From: UMGS1696 sp963642885
GTDB lineage: Bacteria; Bacillota; Clostridia; Oscillospirales; CAG-272
Assembly (NCBI GenBank): GCA_963642885.1
Contig: CAVIJI010000002.1
Coordinates: 33,707 to 97,706 of the forward strand
Reading direction: 5' to 3'
DNA length: 64,000 nucleotides
In this document: in pieces, positions 53,450 through 61,352 of the stretch
Numbering within the stretch: position 1 is the stretch's first letter
Layout of the letters: each line of letters starts with the position of its first letter
Program-made: the position numbers and the translations under genes
The notes under the pieces: model-generated
What the model was told of the DNA's origin: nothing
Databases searched by the model: none
What the model saw: the letters and a program-made list of their open reading frames with translations, nothing else

Positions 53450-53476
53450 ATAATAAAAAAATCAAGGAGCGCTGTT

Positions 53477-54184
53477 ATGAAGAGAAGAATCATTGAGATA
53501 GATCAAGATAAGTGCAACGGATGCGGCGCATGTGCCGCGGCATGTCATGAGGGTGCCATTGCAATGGTAAACGGTAAAGCCAAGCTGATGAGAGACGATT
53601 ACTGCGACGGCTTGGGTGATTGCCTCCCGTCATGTCCGACCGGTGCTATAACTTTTGTCGAACGTGAGGCGGCGGCTTACGATGAAAACGCCGTAATGGA
53701 AAATAAGGAGAAAAAGATGAAGGAAGAAAAAGCACTGCCGTGCGGATGTCCAGGAACAAAATCGAAGACAATCGAACGTCCGAAACACGATATCAACGAA
53801 GAGCATTATACCGAGAGGGAGAGTCAGCTGTCACAGTGGCCTGTGCAGATTAAGCTTGTGCCTGTAAACGCGCCCTACTTTAAGGGAGCAAAGCTGCTTA
53901 TAGCCGCAGACTGTACCGCATACGCATATGCTGCTTTCCACGAGAAATTCATTAAAGGACACATCACGCTTGTTGGTTGTCCTAAGCTTGACGGCGTTGA
54001 TTATTCAGATAAGCTTACCGAGATAATCAGTGAAAACGACATAAAGAGTGTTACGGTTGTACGTATGGAGGTTCCGTGCTGCGGAGGACTCGAAAACGCG
54101 ACTGTTAAAGCTCTGAAAAACAGCGGAAAATTTATTCCGTGGCAGGTTGATACTATTTCCACAGACGGTAAAATACTTGATTAA
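53477..54184 (+). CDS. Ferredoxin-type 4Fe-4S protein, partner of Hcp
   Basis: 235 residues. Two cluster motifs lie at the N terminus: CNGCGACAAACHEG (residues about 13-26) and CDGLGDCLPSCPTG (about 46-60). A Cys-containing linker follows (LPCGCPG), then a domain with AADCTAYAYAAFHEKF, GCPKLDGVDY and VPCCGGLENA, typical of the protein encoded beside clostridial hcp. It probably passes electrons to the hybrid cluster protein. AAGGAG precedes the start; hcp is 20 bp downstream. Confidence 0.88.
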   Translation: MKRRIIEIDQDKCNGCGACAAACHEGAIAMVNGKAKLMRDDYCDGLGDCLPSCPTGAITFVEREAAAYDENAVMENKEKKMKEEKALPCGCPGTKSKTIERPKHDINEEHYTERESQLSQWPVQIKLVPVNAPYFKGAKLLIAADCTAYAYAAFHEKFIKGHITLVGCPKLDGVDYSDKLTEIISENDIKSVTVVRMEVPCCGGLENATVKALKNSGKFIPWQVDTISTDGKILD

Positions 54185-54204
54185 AAGAAAGGATTGCATT
54201 TACA

Positions 54205-55764
54205 ATGGAGAATAAAATGTTTTGTTTCCAGTGTGAGCAGACAGCGGGCTGTACAGGCTGCCGCGGAAAGGCGGGCGTGTGCGGAAAGAGTGCGGATGTC
54301 TCTTTGCTCCAGGACGAATTGACAGGCGCGCTTATCGGACTTGCGCGTTCATGTGACGAAGCCACACAGTCGGCAGATGTATATGAGCTTATAATCGAAG
54401 GCTTGTTTACAACCGTGACGAATGTGAATTTCAATGAGGATACTATCCGTGTGCTGATTAACCGTGTACACGAGGCAAATAAATCGGTCGGCGTATGTAA
54501 TGACTATGATATGGGTATTCTTTGGAATGCCGATGAGGATATACGAAGCCTTAAATCACTGATACTTTTCGGTATCCGCGGTATGGCGGCATATGCTCAT
54601 CACGCTATGGTTCTCGGTTATACGGATGACAATGTAAACAGCTTTTTTGTTAAAGCTCTCAAAGCCATCGGCGAGAACTTAGGTATGGAAGAGCTTCTTC
54701 CTATCGTGCTGGAGGTCGGAGAGAAGAACCTCAAATGCATGGAACTTTTGGATAAGGCAAATACGGAGAGCTACGGTAATCCCGTACCCGTTACCGTACC
54801 TTTGAGCGTTGAAAAAGGCCCGTTTATCGTTATTTCCGGACATGACCTTCGAGACCTCAAGATACTCCTCGAGCAAACGGAAGGCAAGGGCATTAATATT
54901 TACACTCACGGAGAGATGCTTCCCGCCCACGGATATCCCGAGTTGAAAAAGTATGCTCATCTTAAGGGAAATTTCGGTACCGCATGGCAGAATCAGCAGA
55001 AGGAATTCGCGGATATCCCCGCTCCCGTTCTTTTCACGACAAACTGTCTGATGCCGCCTCGCGCAAGCTATTCCGATCGCGTGTTCACTACGGCATTGGT
55101 ATCATATCCCGAGATAACACATATCGGTTCCGATAAAGATTTTACACCCGTTATCGAGAAAGCACTCGAACTCGGCGGTTATAAGGAAGACAAAGAATTT
55201 ACGGGTATAAACGGCGGCAAAACAGTTATGACGGGCTTTGCACACAACGCAGTGCTGGGAGTTGCGGATAAGGTAATAGAAGCCGTAAAATCAGGTGCGA
55301 TTAAGCATTTCTTCTTAGTAGGCGGATGCGACGGTGCTCGTGCGGGACGCAACTATTACACTGAGTTTGTTAAAAAGACTCCGTCCGACACGGTTGTTTT
55401 GACACTCGCGTGCGGTAAATTCCGTTTCAACGACCTTGACCTCGGAACAATCGGCGGCCTTCCCAGAGTGATGGACGTCGGTCAGTGCAACGATGCGTAC
55501 AGTGCTATTCAGATTGCAGTTGCTTTGGCAAATGCTTTCGGCTGCGGAGTGAATGACTTACCGCTTTCCATGGTACTTTCATGGTACGAGCAGAAGGCTG
55601 TATGTGTTTTGCTGACATTATTGTATTTGGGTATTAAAAATATCCGTCTCGGTCCTACACTTCCCGCGTTCATTTCACCTAATGTGTTGAACGTCCTTGT
55701 CGAGAACTTCGGTATAGCTCCGATAACGACACCCGAGGAAGACATAAAACTGTTAATGAAATAA
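54205..55764 (+). CDS. hcp: Hybrid cluster protein (hydroxylamine/nitric-oxide reductase)
   Basis: 519 residues. The N-terminal cluster motif MFCFQCEQTAGCTGCRGKAGVCGK supplies the iron-sulfur cysteines. The C-terminal domain has the hybrid-cluster ligands in GHDLRDLKILLEQT, NCLMPP, GGCDGARAGRNYY and LACGKFRF. Hcp reduces hydroxylamine and in vivo NO to N2O and protects against nitrosative stress. It is cotranscribed with the ferredoxin and probably controlled by the divergent Crp/Fnr protein. Confidence 0.95.
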   Translation: MENKMFCFQCEQTAGCTGCRGKAGVCGKSADVSLLQDELTGALIGLARSCDEATQSADVYELIIEGLFTTVTNVNFNEDTIRVLINRVHEANKSVGVCNDYDMGILWNADEDIRSLKSLILFGIRGMAAYAHHAMVLGYTDDNVNSFFVKALKAIGENLGMEELLPIVLEVGEKNLKCMELLDKANTESYGNPVPVTVPLSVEKGPFIVISGHDLRDLKILLEQTEGKGINIYTHGEMLPAHGYPELKKYAHLKGNFGTAWQNQQKEFADIPAPVLFTTNCLMPPRASYSDRVFTTALVSYPEITHIGSDKDFTPVIEKALELGGYKEDKEFTGINGGKTVMTGFAHNAVLGVADKVIEAVKSGAIKHFFLVGGCDGARAGRNYYTEFVKKTPSDTVVLTLACGKFRFNDLDLGTIGGLPRVMDVGQCNDAYSAIQIAVALANAFGCGVNDLPLSMVLSWYEQKAVCVLLTLLYLGIKNIRLGPTLPAFISPNVLNVLVENFGIAPITTPEEDIKLLMK

Positions 55765-55770
55765 AAAAAT

Positions 55771-55831
55771 AAACAACAGTCTCCGATGAATTTACGGTGT
55801 TCACACAGTACATCAGCGGAGGCTGTTGTTT
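55771..55831. terminator. Bidirectional terminator between hcp and eutH
   Basis: AAACAACAG and CTCCG (55771-55785) pair with CGGAG and CTGTTGTTT (55817-55831) around one mismatch; A and T runs flank it. The loop is about 31 nt. Confidence 0.75.
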
Positions 55832-56909
55832 ATTTATTTTTCTTTTCTTCTTTTATACAGTAGATGAGCGCTATAACGGCGGCTATGACTCCGCCTGCGA
55901 ATTTAGTCAGAAGAAGGGGCTGAACCATATCGGGTTCGACACTTAACGTGAAGCCGAGATGAGCGGCAAGGGCGGATGCGGCACATACCGAAAAGGCGGA
56001 ATTCATGGTTTTACCTTTTTTGTCCATATCCTTAATCATCGTAAGTGCGGGGGTAACGCTGACAAAACCGACAAGGAGCGAAGTAAGGCTCAAATCATCG
56101 AGACCGTATTTTTCGCCGAGTTTTTTCATCGGATACGAAAGCAGACGGCGCAGAAGCTCGGCAACAGGCAGACTTCCGAGCATGACGATTCCGATACCGG
56201 CTACAATCTTCATGGAGTCTTCAAGCGGGGTGAGAGCGGGTATAAAGTTTTTTCCGATTATGTATTGTACGGCGCCGAGGATAAGTCCGATTATCGAAAT
56301 CAATCGTATAAGTGCGGCGAAAATCGAGAATAAAGTCATCATTAATCGCTGCTTGAATATTAATCCTAAAATAAGCAGGCCCGAAAAAATCATAACGGGC
56401 AGGGTGTTAATCGCAAGTGCCGCGAATGATATATTACAAAGCATTCCGCCGATAAGCAGGGTAATCGGCATAACAGCAAGTCCTATAAGTATTCCGCTGA
56501 AAAAGTCGTGTAAATCATCCTTCTGTATGACTCCGACACCGAGCGGTATTGTGAAGGAAACGGTACATCCGAGTGTAGCGGAAACAAGAATGCCCGCGTA
56601 TTTACCTATGTACGGATCCGCTGCGAGCGACTGTGCCATTTGATATCCGCCCATATCTATGGCCAGTATTCCGCCGAGCATGGCGGGATCAAGTCCTATG
56701 AGCCGAAACAACGGAGCAATGCTGCATTCGAGAGCCTTTGACAACAGAGGAGCGAGACAAATTATTCCCGCCATTGATAATGCGGTCGGACCGAGTAGTT
56801 TAAAGCCCTCCTCGAACTTTTCACCTAACTTAAAACGGTTTCCGATAACAAGGTCACCGCCGCCGATAATGGCTCCCGCGGCAAGTATCCACAAAATAAT
56901 ATTTTCCAT
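55830..56909 (-). CDS. eutH: EutH-like ethanolamine permease
   Basis: 359 residues and about ten transmembrane helices. It matches EutH along its length, including GGGDLVIGNRFKLGEKFEEG at the start, GGILAIDMGGYQMAQSLA and LVGFVSVTPALTMIKDMDKKG. EutH brings ethanolamine into the cell at low pH. No other eut gene is in the window, so the substrate may be ethanolamine for other use or a related amine. It lies 39 bp downstream of the NifX-like gene; no clear ribosome-binding site is seen. Confidence 0.88.
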   Translation of the reverse strand: MENIILWILAAGAIIGGGDLVIGNRFKLGEKFEEGFKLLGPTALSMAGIICLAPLLSKALECSIAPLFRLIGLDPAMLGGILAIDMGGYQMAQSLAADPYIGKYAGILVSATLGCTVSFTIPLGVGVIQKDDLHDFFSGILIGLAVMPITLLIGGMLCNISFAALAINTLPVMIFSGLLILGLIFKQRLMMTLFSIFAALIRLISIIGLILGAVQYIIGKNFIPALTPLEDSMKIVAGIGIVMLGSLPVAELLRRLLSYPMKKLGEKYGLDDLSLTSLLVGFVSVTPALTMIKDMDKKGKTMNSAFSVCAASALAAHLGFTLSVEPDMVQPLLLTKFAGGVIAAVIALIYCIKEEKKNK

Positions 56910-56948
56910 GAGTGGAGATAAACAGAATAAAGCGGTGGTAATACGCTT

Positions 56949-57338
56949 TTATTTATTGCAGTTGTGTTCGCCACAGGTGCCGCAGGTGTGGCCCTCGGCA
57001 TGCTCATGGTGATTGCACTTAATAAACGGATCGAAATCGAGCTTACCCGACAGCAGCTTGTTTACCGCTTCATCGGCGCTGCCGCTAACACCGCCGTAGA
57101 ATTTAATTCCAGCTTTGGTCAGGGCCTGCTGAGCTCCCGCACCGATGCCTCCGCAAATTAAAGTATCGACAGCGTGTTCTTTAAGGAAGTCGGCAAGAGC
57201 ACCGTGACCGCTTCCGTTTGTCGGAACAACAACCATGGCCTTTATTTTACCGTCCTGTGTATCGTACAGCTTGAAGTTTTCCGTGTGACCGAAATGCTGA
57301 AATACCATTCCGTTTTCGTATGTAACTGCGATTTTCAT
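56949..57338 (-). CDS. NifX/NifB-type dinitrogenase cofactor-domain protein with metal-binding tail
   Basis: 129 residues. The NifX-like fold is marked by VTYENGMVFQHFGHTENF, DTLICGGIGAGAQQAL and GIKFYGGVSG. The C-terminal tail (NHHEHAEGHTCGTCGEHNC) holds four His and four Cys suited to a metal or Fe-S site. Such stand-alone proteins occur in non-diazotrophs and no nif genes are seen. The start at 57338 has GAGGT at workable distance; two earlier ATGs are too close to it. Confidence 0.85.
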   Translation of the reverse strand: MKIAVTYENGMVFQHFGHTENFKLYDTQDGKIKAMVVVPTNGSGHGALADFLKEHAVDTLICGGIGAGAQQALTKAGIKFYGGVSGSADEAVNKLLSGKLDFDPFIKCNHHEHAEGHTCGTCGEHNCNK

Positions 57339-57429
57339 ATTCATCATACCTCGTTATTTATGTTATGATTTTATCATTACATGATATATATTTTTGAGTG
57401 TAAATCGGGCAAGGGTGCGGACTCGGATG

Positions 57430-58275
57430 TTATCCGAACATGATATCCCTTGCGGTGCCGAGAGAGGGAAGTATAATATCGGGCTTATCGCTTTCATCGG
57501 CTGCGTCAACATCCGTACTCGTGCATTCCCCTGTCAGAACAAGACACGCTGTGATGCCGTGACGGCGGCCTACGGCTATGTCGGTATATAGTCTGTCGCC
57601 GAAAATTATCATTTTATCTTTAGGTTCACATGTTATTTCGGAAATCATTTCCACCGTTTCACGGTACGGTTTTCCGAAATAAACGGGTTTTACTCCCGTC
57701 GATGCCGTGATAAGAGCGGCAATCGCGCCGCTGTCGGGGATAAATCCGTTTTCGGTCGGACAGTTGAAATCGGGATGGGTTGACAGATATTCGGCACCGC
57801 CGCGAATGAAATCGCATCCGACAACAAGCTTTTCGTATGTCAGACCTGTATCAAAGCTGCTTACCACAATATCGGCATCTCTTCCGTCGGGCTTTCCGTA
57901 TTCATCACAGACGAGATCAATGCCGTCGGCTGCGAACTGTCTGTAGAGAGCGGGAGTACCGATAAGGTATACCCTTTTACCGCCTCTGTTACGTGTCAAA
58001 AACGCAGAGGTTACGTTGCCCGATGTACAGATTTCGTCGTCGGTCGGCGAGAAACCGAGCCTCGTCAGTCTTTCTACGTATGTTTTCGGGTCGCGTGAGG
58101 CATTATTCGTGAAAAACAGTATCTTATTGCCTGAGGCACGAAGCTTGTTTATAAAATCGATGGCGAAGTCGAACGGTTTGTTTCCGAGATAAATCGTTCC
58201 GTCCATGTCGAAAACATAAAGTTTTTTTGAATCAAGCAGTGATTTGATTTCGGTTTTATTCTTTTCGGTAAGCAT
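57430..58275 (-). CDS. HAD-IIA family sugar/nucleotide phosphatase (NagD-like)
   Basis: 281 residues. The HAD motifs are FDMDGTIYLG (nucleophile Asp), FFTNNAS, and GKPYRETVEM with GDRLYTDIAVGRRHG. The class IIA cap lies between about 85 and 195. NagD, AraL and p-nitrophenyl phosphatase-like proteins dephosphorylate sugar phosphates or nucleotides; specificity cannot be told. AGGA lies 7 bp before the ATG. Confidence 0.92.
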   Translation of the reverse strand: MLTEKNKTEIKSLLDSKKLYVFDMDGTIYLGNKPFDFAIDFINKLRASGNKILFFTNNASRDPKTYVERLTRLGFSPTDDEICTSGNVTSAFLTRNRGGKRVYLIGTPALYRQFAADGIDLVCDEYGKPDGRDADIVVSSFDTGLTYEKLVVGCDFIRGGAEYLSTHPDFNCPTENGFIPDSGAIAALITASTGVKPVYFGKPYRETVEMISEITCEPKDKMIIFGDRLYTDIAVGRRHGITACLVLTGECTSTDVDAADESDKPDIILPSLGTARDIMFG

Positions 58276-58663
58276 AAGTTAATCCTAACGTCGATACGAG
58301 AAATTATACATAGTCAAGGTGGGAGATTTATACGTGAAAAACCGCCGATTATAAGCCGACACGGTTTACATAATCAGTTTATCACTTGTCAGGTTAAAAG
58401 TCAAGACGTATACAATAAAGATGTATGCTTTGCCATTGCGGCGCTTTTCGATAACGGAGGCATAAAACTTATGTGAAGTGTTGATTTTTCATATCGGCTG
58501 TGTTAAAATAAGGCATAGATGTCTTTAAAAGAATGCCGATTTAAGGTTGAACGAAAAAACGTATATTCGAGCTTTTCGATACAAAATCTTGATTTATTCG
58601 GTGCATCTTTAAATGTTATTCGACATCGATTTATACGGTAAAAACTGTTTCTCGGAGTTAATA
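58276..58663. other. Intergenic region before coaW
   Basis: No gene recognised. A candidate plus promoter lies at 58481-58509; the rest is AT-rich without clear repeats or hairpins. Confidence 0.6.
58481..58509 (+). promoter_or_regulatory. Candidate promoter of coaW
   Basis: TTGATT (58481-58486), 17-bp spacer, TAAAAT (58504-58509). Confidence 0.45.
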
Positions 58664-59506
58664 ATGTCAGAAAAAATAATCATAGGTATAGATATAGGCG
58701 GAAGCACGACGAAAATAGTCGGATTTGATGTATCGGAAGAAAAGAACGAACTGATTCAGCCTATCTTCGTTAAGGCAACAGATCCCATAACATCGGTATA
58801 CGGGGCATTCGGCAAGTTTTTGGATACGAATTCTCTTACCCTGAAGGATATAACCAAGGTTATGATAACCGGAGCGGGCTCCTCATATGTATCAAAACCG
58901 ATATATGATCTTCCGTGTGAAAAAATCGCGGAATTTAAGTCCATAGGCTTGGGCGGCTTGTACCTTTCAAAGCTCGACAGAGCGATAATTACCAGCTGCG
59001 GTACCGGTACCGCGATGGTGTACGCCAATAAGGGCGATGAACCGAAATATCTCGGCGGTACGGGAGTCGGCGGAGGTACATTGGTAGGCTTGTCGAAAAA
59101 ACTGCTTTCCATGGATAACGTTGAGCATATATCGAATCTCGCGAAATCGGGTTCGATTGATAAAGTGGATTTAAAAATAAAGGATATAACAAAGGCGGAT
59201 ATCGTACCCGGATTCGGTGATATTATGACCGCGTCTAATTTCGGACTGATGGACGACAGAGCGACAAAATCGGATATCGCTCTCGGAATTATAAATATGG
59301 TGTTCGAAACTATAGGTATGGTATCGATATTCGCCGCACGCAACTACAATATACGTGATATAGTTCTTACGGGAAATCTTGCGGTTGTCAGCCAGGCACG
59401 TACGATTTTCGATACACTGAATCGCATGTTCGATATGAACTTCATAATTCCCGAAAATTCGAATTTCGGTACCGTTATCGGAGCAGCTCTTGCGGGAATC
59501 GGATGA
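58664..59506 (+). CDS. coaW: Type II pantothenate kinase
   Basis: 280 residues in the acetate/sugar-kinase fold. The N-terminal nucleotide motif is GIDIGGSTTKIVGFD, then SCGTGTAMVYA and GGTGVGGGTLVGLSKKLL. Type II enzymes phosphorylate pantothenate with ATP as the first step to coenzyme A and resist feedback by CoA. The start at 58664 has GGAG 8 bp upstream and begins at the conserved strand; the longer frame from 58613 adds 17 unlikely residues. Confidence 0.92.
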   Translation: MSEKIIIGIDIGGSTTKIVGFDVSEEKNELIQPIFVKATDPITSVYGAFGKFLDTNSLTLKDITKVMITGAGSSYVSKPIYDLPCEKIAEFKSIGLGGLYLSKLDRAIITSCGTGTAMVYANKGDEPKYLGGTGVGGGTLVGLSKKLLSMDNVEHISNLAKSGSIDKVDLKIKDITKADIVPGFGDIMTASNFGLMDDRATKSDIALGIINMVFETIGMVSIFAARNYNIRDIVLTGNLAVVSQARTIFDTLNRMFDMNFIIPENSNFGTVIGAALAGIG

Positions 59507-59563
59507 TATCGGTGTTTTTACAGATGATATTTACGGTAATCGAGCTCACTTTACATATGCTTA

Positions 59564-59592
59564 TTGACTTTATGTCGACAATATGTTAGAAT
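59564..59592 (+). promoter_or_regulatory. Promoter of CotH-like gene
   Basis: TTGACT (59564-59569), 17-bp spacer, TAGAAT (59587-59592). Confidence 0.65.
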
Positions 59593-59631
59593 AAATCAAT
59601 ATTATTCCGATTTTTTTGGAGAATATAAACG

Positions 59632-61080
59632 ATGAATAAAACGATAAAACTGGTATTGTCGGCGGCTTTGTTGGTGTTGGCGGTAGCGGCGGCATTTGTG
59701 ATCGGCTCATTGTACTCGACGGAGCCGGTAGAAACGGTAACGGGCGGAGCCGATGCGGCGGCTGACACATCGGGAGAGACGGAGGAAGCCGAGGAGACGG
59801 TACCGCACGGAAGCACCAGACTGGGTGTGAATAGTGATACGGTTACTGTCAGCGGAAAAAGCGATACACGAGAGCTGACCGAGGAAGAAAGGGAAAAATA
59901 CCCGCAGATGACCAATCTTCCGACACTGTATATTCAGCTCGAGAATAACAAAAACATCAACCGTATCAGCCACGACAAATGGATGAATGCCACATATACC
60001 CTGGTTGACGGAGATGAGGGAATAGTTGAGCAGCCGTTTGAAATCAAGGGCAGAGGAAATTACTCGTGGTCAATGAATAAAAAACCGTATGCGATGAAGC
60101 TTGGCGAGGCCGCATCACTTCTCGGAATGGGCAAGGGCAAGAACTGGATTTTGATAGCAAACTGGAGCGATAAAACGCTTATGCGAAATTATCTGACCAT
60201 GCAGCTTGCCAGAAATATCGGACTCGAGTATTCTTCCGATTGTAAGTACGTTGATGTATACTTCAACGGCAAATACAGAGGAAACTATGTACTTACCGAA
60301 AAAATAACAATCGGGAAAAACAGAATCGATATCGATCCCGAAACCTGCGGATTGTTCGAGATAGAAATGACCTACCGTCACAGCGACTGTACATGGTGTA
60401 TCAGTCTTCCGAGCGGTGTTCATGTAATGTTTAAAGAACCCGATGTCGATGAGTACGGTGAGGAGTTCAAGGAAAAGCAGCTCACGAAGTTTAAATCGCT
60501 GTTTACCAAGGCGGATATTTCAATCACGGATAAGGGTTACGACTACTATTCGAAATACATTGACGTGGATTCGTTTATAGATTGGTACATAGTAAACGAG
60601 TTCGTCAAAAACTACGACTCCGGCTTTACAACGAGCTGTTATTGCTATGTGAAAGAAGACGGAAAGATATACATGGGACCTGTTTGGGACTACGATACCT
60701 GCATGGGAAATCAGTCTGCGGCTACCTGTGTCGATTACACCGGTTACCATGTGGCAACATCCCCGTGGTATGATGCACTCATTAACGATGAGGATTTCTT
60801 CAGACTATTGTGTGAAAGATGGACTTTTCTTATCGACAGCGGCGCGATTCAGGAACATTTCTTCGATTTAATGGAGAAAACGGATGAGTACATCGCCGAT
60901 TCCTGTACGGAAAATTTCAAAATCTGGAAGGATGCTATTTCGTTTGACGGTCTGAGAGGAAGCTCATTGTCGACATACTCGCATAAAGCCGAGGTCGCAT
61001 ATGTCAGAAAGTGGATGACAAATCGCATGAACTGGCTTTCTTCGCAGTGGTACATAGGTGAGCAGAAAACGGCAAACTGA
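59632..61080 (+). CDS. CotH-like kinase, membrane-anchored
   Basis: 482 residues. An uncleaved-looking N-terminal helix (VLSAALLVLAVAAAFVIGSLY) and a short Thr/Glu/Ala linker precede the CotH kinase domain (about 85-475). Visible features are IKGRGNYSWSMNKKPYAMKL, LIANWSDKTLMRNYLTMQLA, GNYVLTEKI and, for the metal-binding active site, GPVWDYDTCMGN. CotH phosphorylates spore-coat proteins in Bacillus; this copy faces outward on a membrane anchor and has no spore genes around it, so an extracellular substrate such as the Thr-rich surface linkers is conceivable but speculative. GGAGA precedes the start. Confidence 0.85.
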   Translation: MNKTIKLVLSAALLVLAVAAAFVIGSLYSTEPVETVTGGADAAADTSGETEEAEETVPHGSTRLGVNSDTVTVSGKSDTRELTEEEREKYPQMTNLPTLYIQLENNKNINRISHDKWMNATYTLVDGDEGIVEQPFEIKGRGNYSWSMNKKPYAMKLGEAASLLGMGKGKNWILIANWSDKTLMRNYLTMQLARNIGLEYSSDCKYVDVYFNGKYRGNYVLTEKITIGKNRIDIDPETCGLFEIEMTYRHSDCTWCISLPSGVHVMFKEPDVDEYGEEFKEKQLTKFKSLFTKADISITDKGYDYYSKYIDVDSFIDWYIVNEFVKNYDSGFTTSCYCYVKEDGKIYMGPVWDYDTCMGNQSAATCVDYTGYHVATSPWYDALINDEDFFRLLCERWTFLIDSGAIQEHFFDLMEKTDEYIADSCTENFKIWKDAISFDGLRGSSLSTYSHKAEVAYVRKWMTNRMNWLSSQWYIGEQKTAN

Positions 61081-61232
61081 GTAAAAAATACCGCGGATAT
61101 TCGATTTCGGCGTTTTACATAATCACAACGTAGGAATCAGCGATTTAAAATCGGCGAATAAACAAAAAACAACCGTTGCCGATAGTTATAATGCACAAAA
61201 ACAACACCCGTAATTGTGCATTTGGATGAATC

Positions 61233-61248
61233 TTGACAACAGTGTCAA
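61233..61248. promoter_or_regulatory. Palindrome upstream of the oppA-type promoter
   Basis: TTGACAACAGTGTCAA has perfect 6-bp arms and a 4-bp centre, ending 8 bp before the -35 at 61257. It could be an operator; it also contains a TTGACA without a matching -10. Confidence 0.4.
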
Positions 61249-61256
61249 TAATTGTG

Positions 61257-61285
61257 TTGATTATTTAAAAGAAAAGTGATATAAT
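61257..61285 (+). promoter_or_regulatory. Promoter of oppA-type gene
   Basis: TTGATT (61257-61262), 17-bp spacer, TATAAT (61280-61285). Confidence 0.65.
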
Positions 61286-61352
61286 GAGATAAGTTTAAAC
61301 GACACGTATAACTACGCTTTATTCACGAAGCATGAGGAGGATTAGCTTAATC

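Noticed and set aside
56949..57338. Nitrogen-fixation function for the NifX-like protein
   Set aside because: No nifHDK, nifB or nifE/N genes are in the window and the family is widespread in non-diazotrophs.
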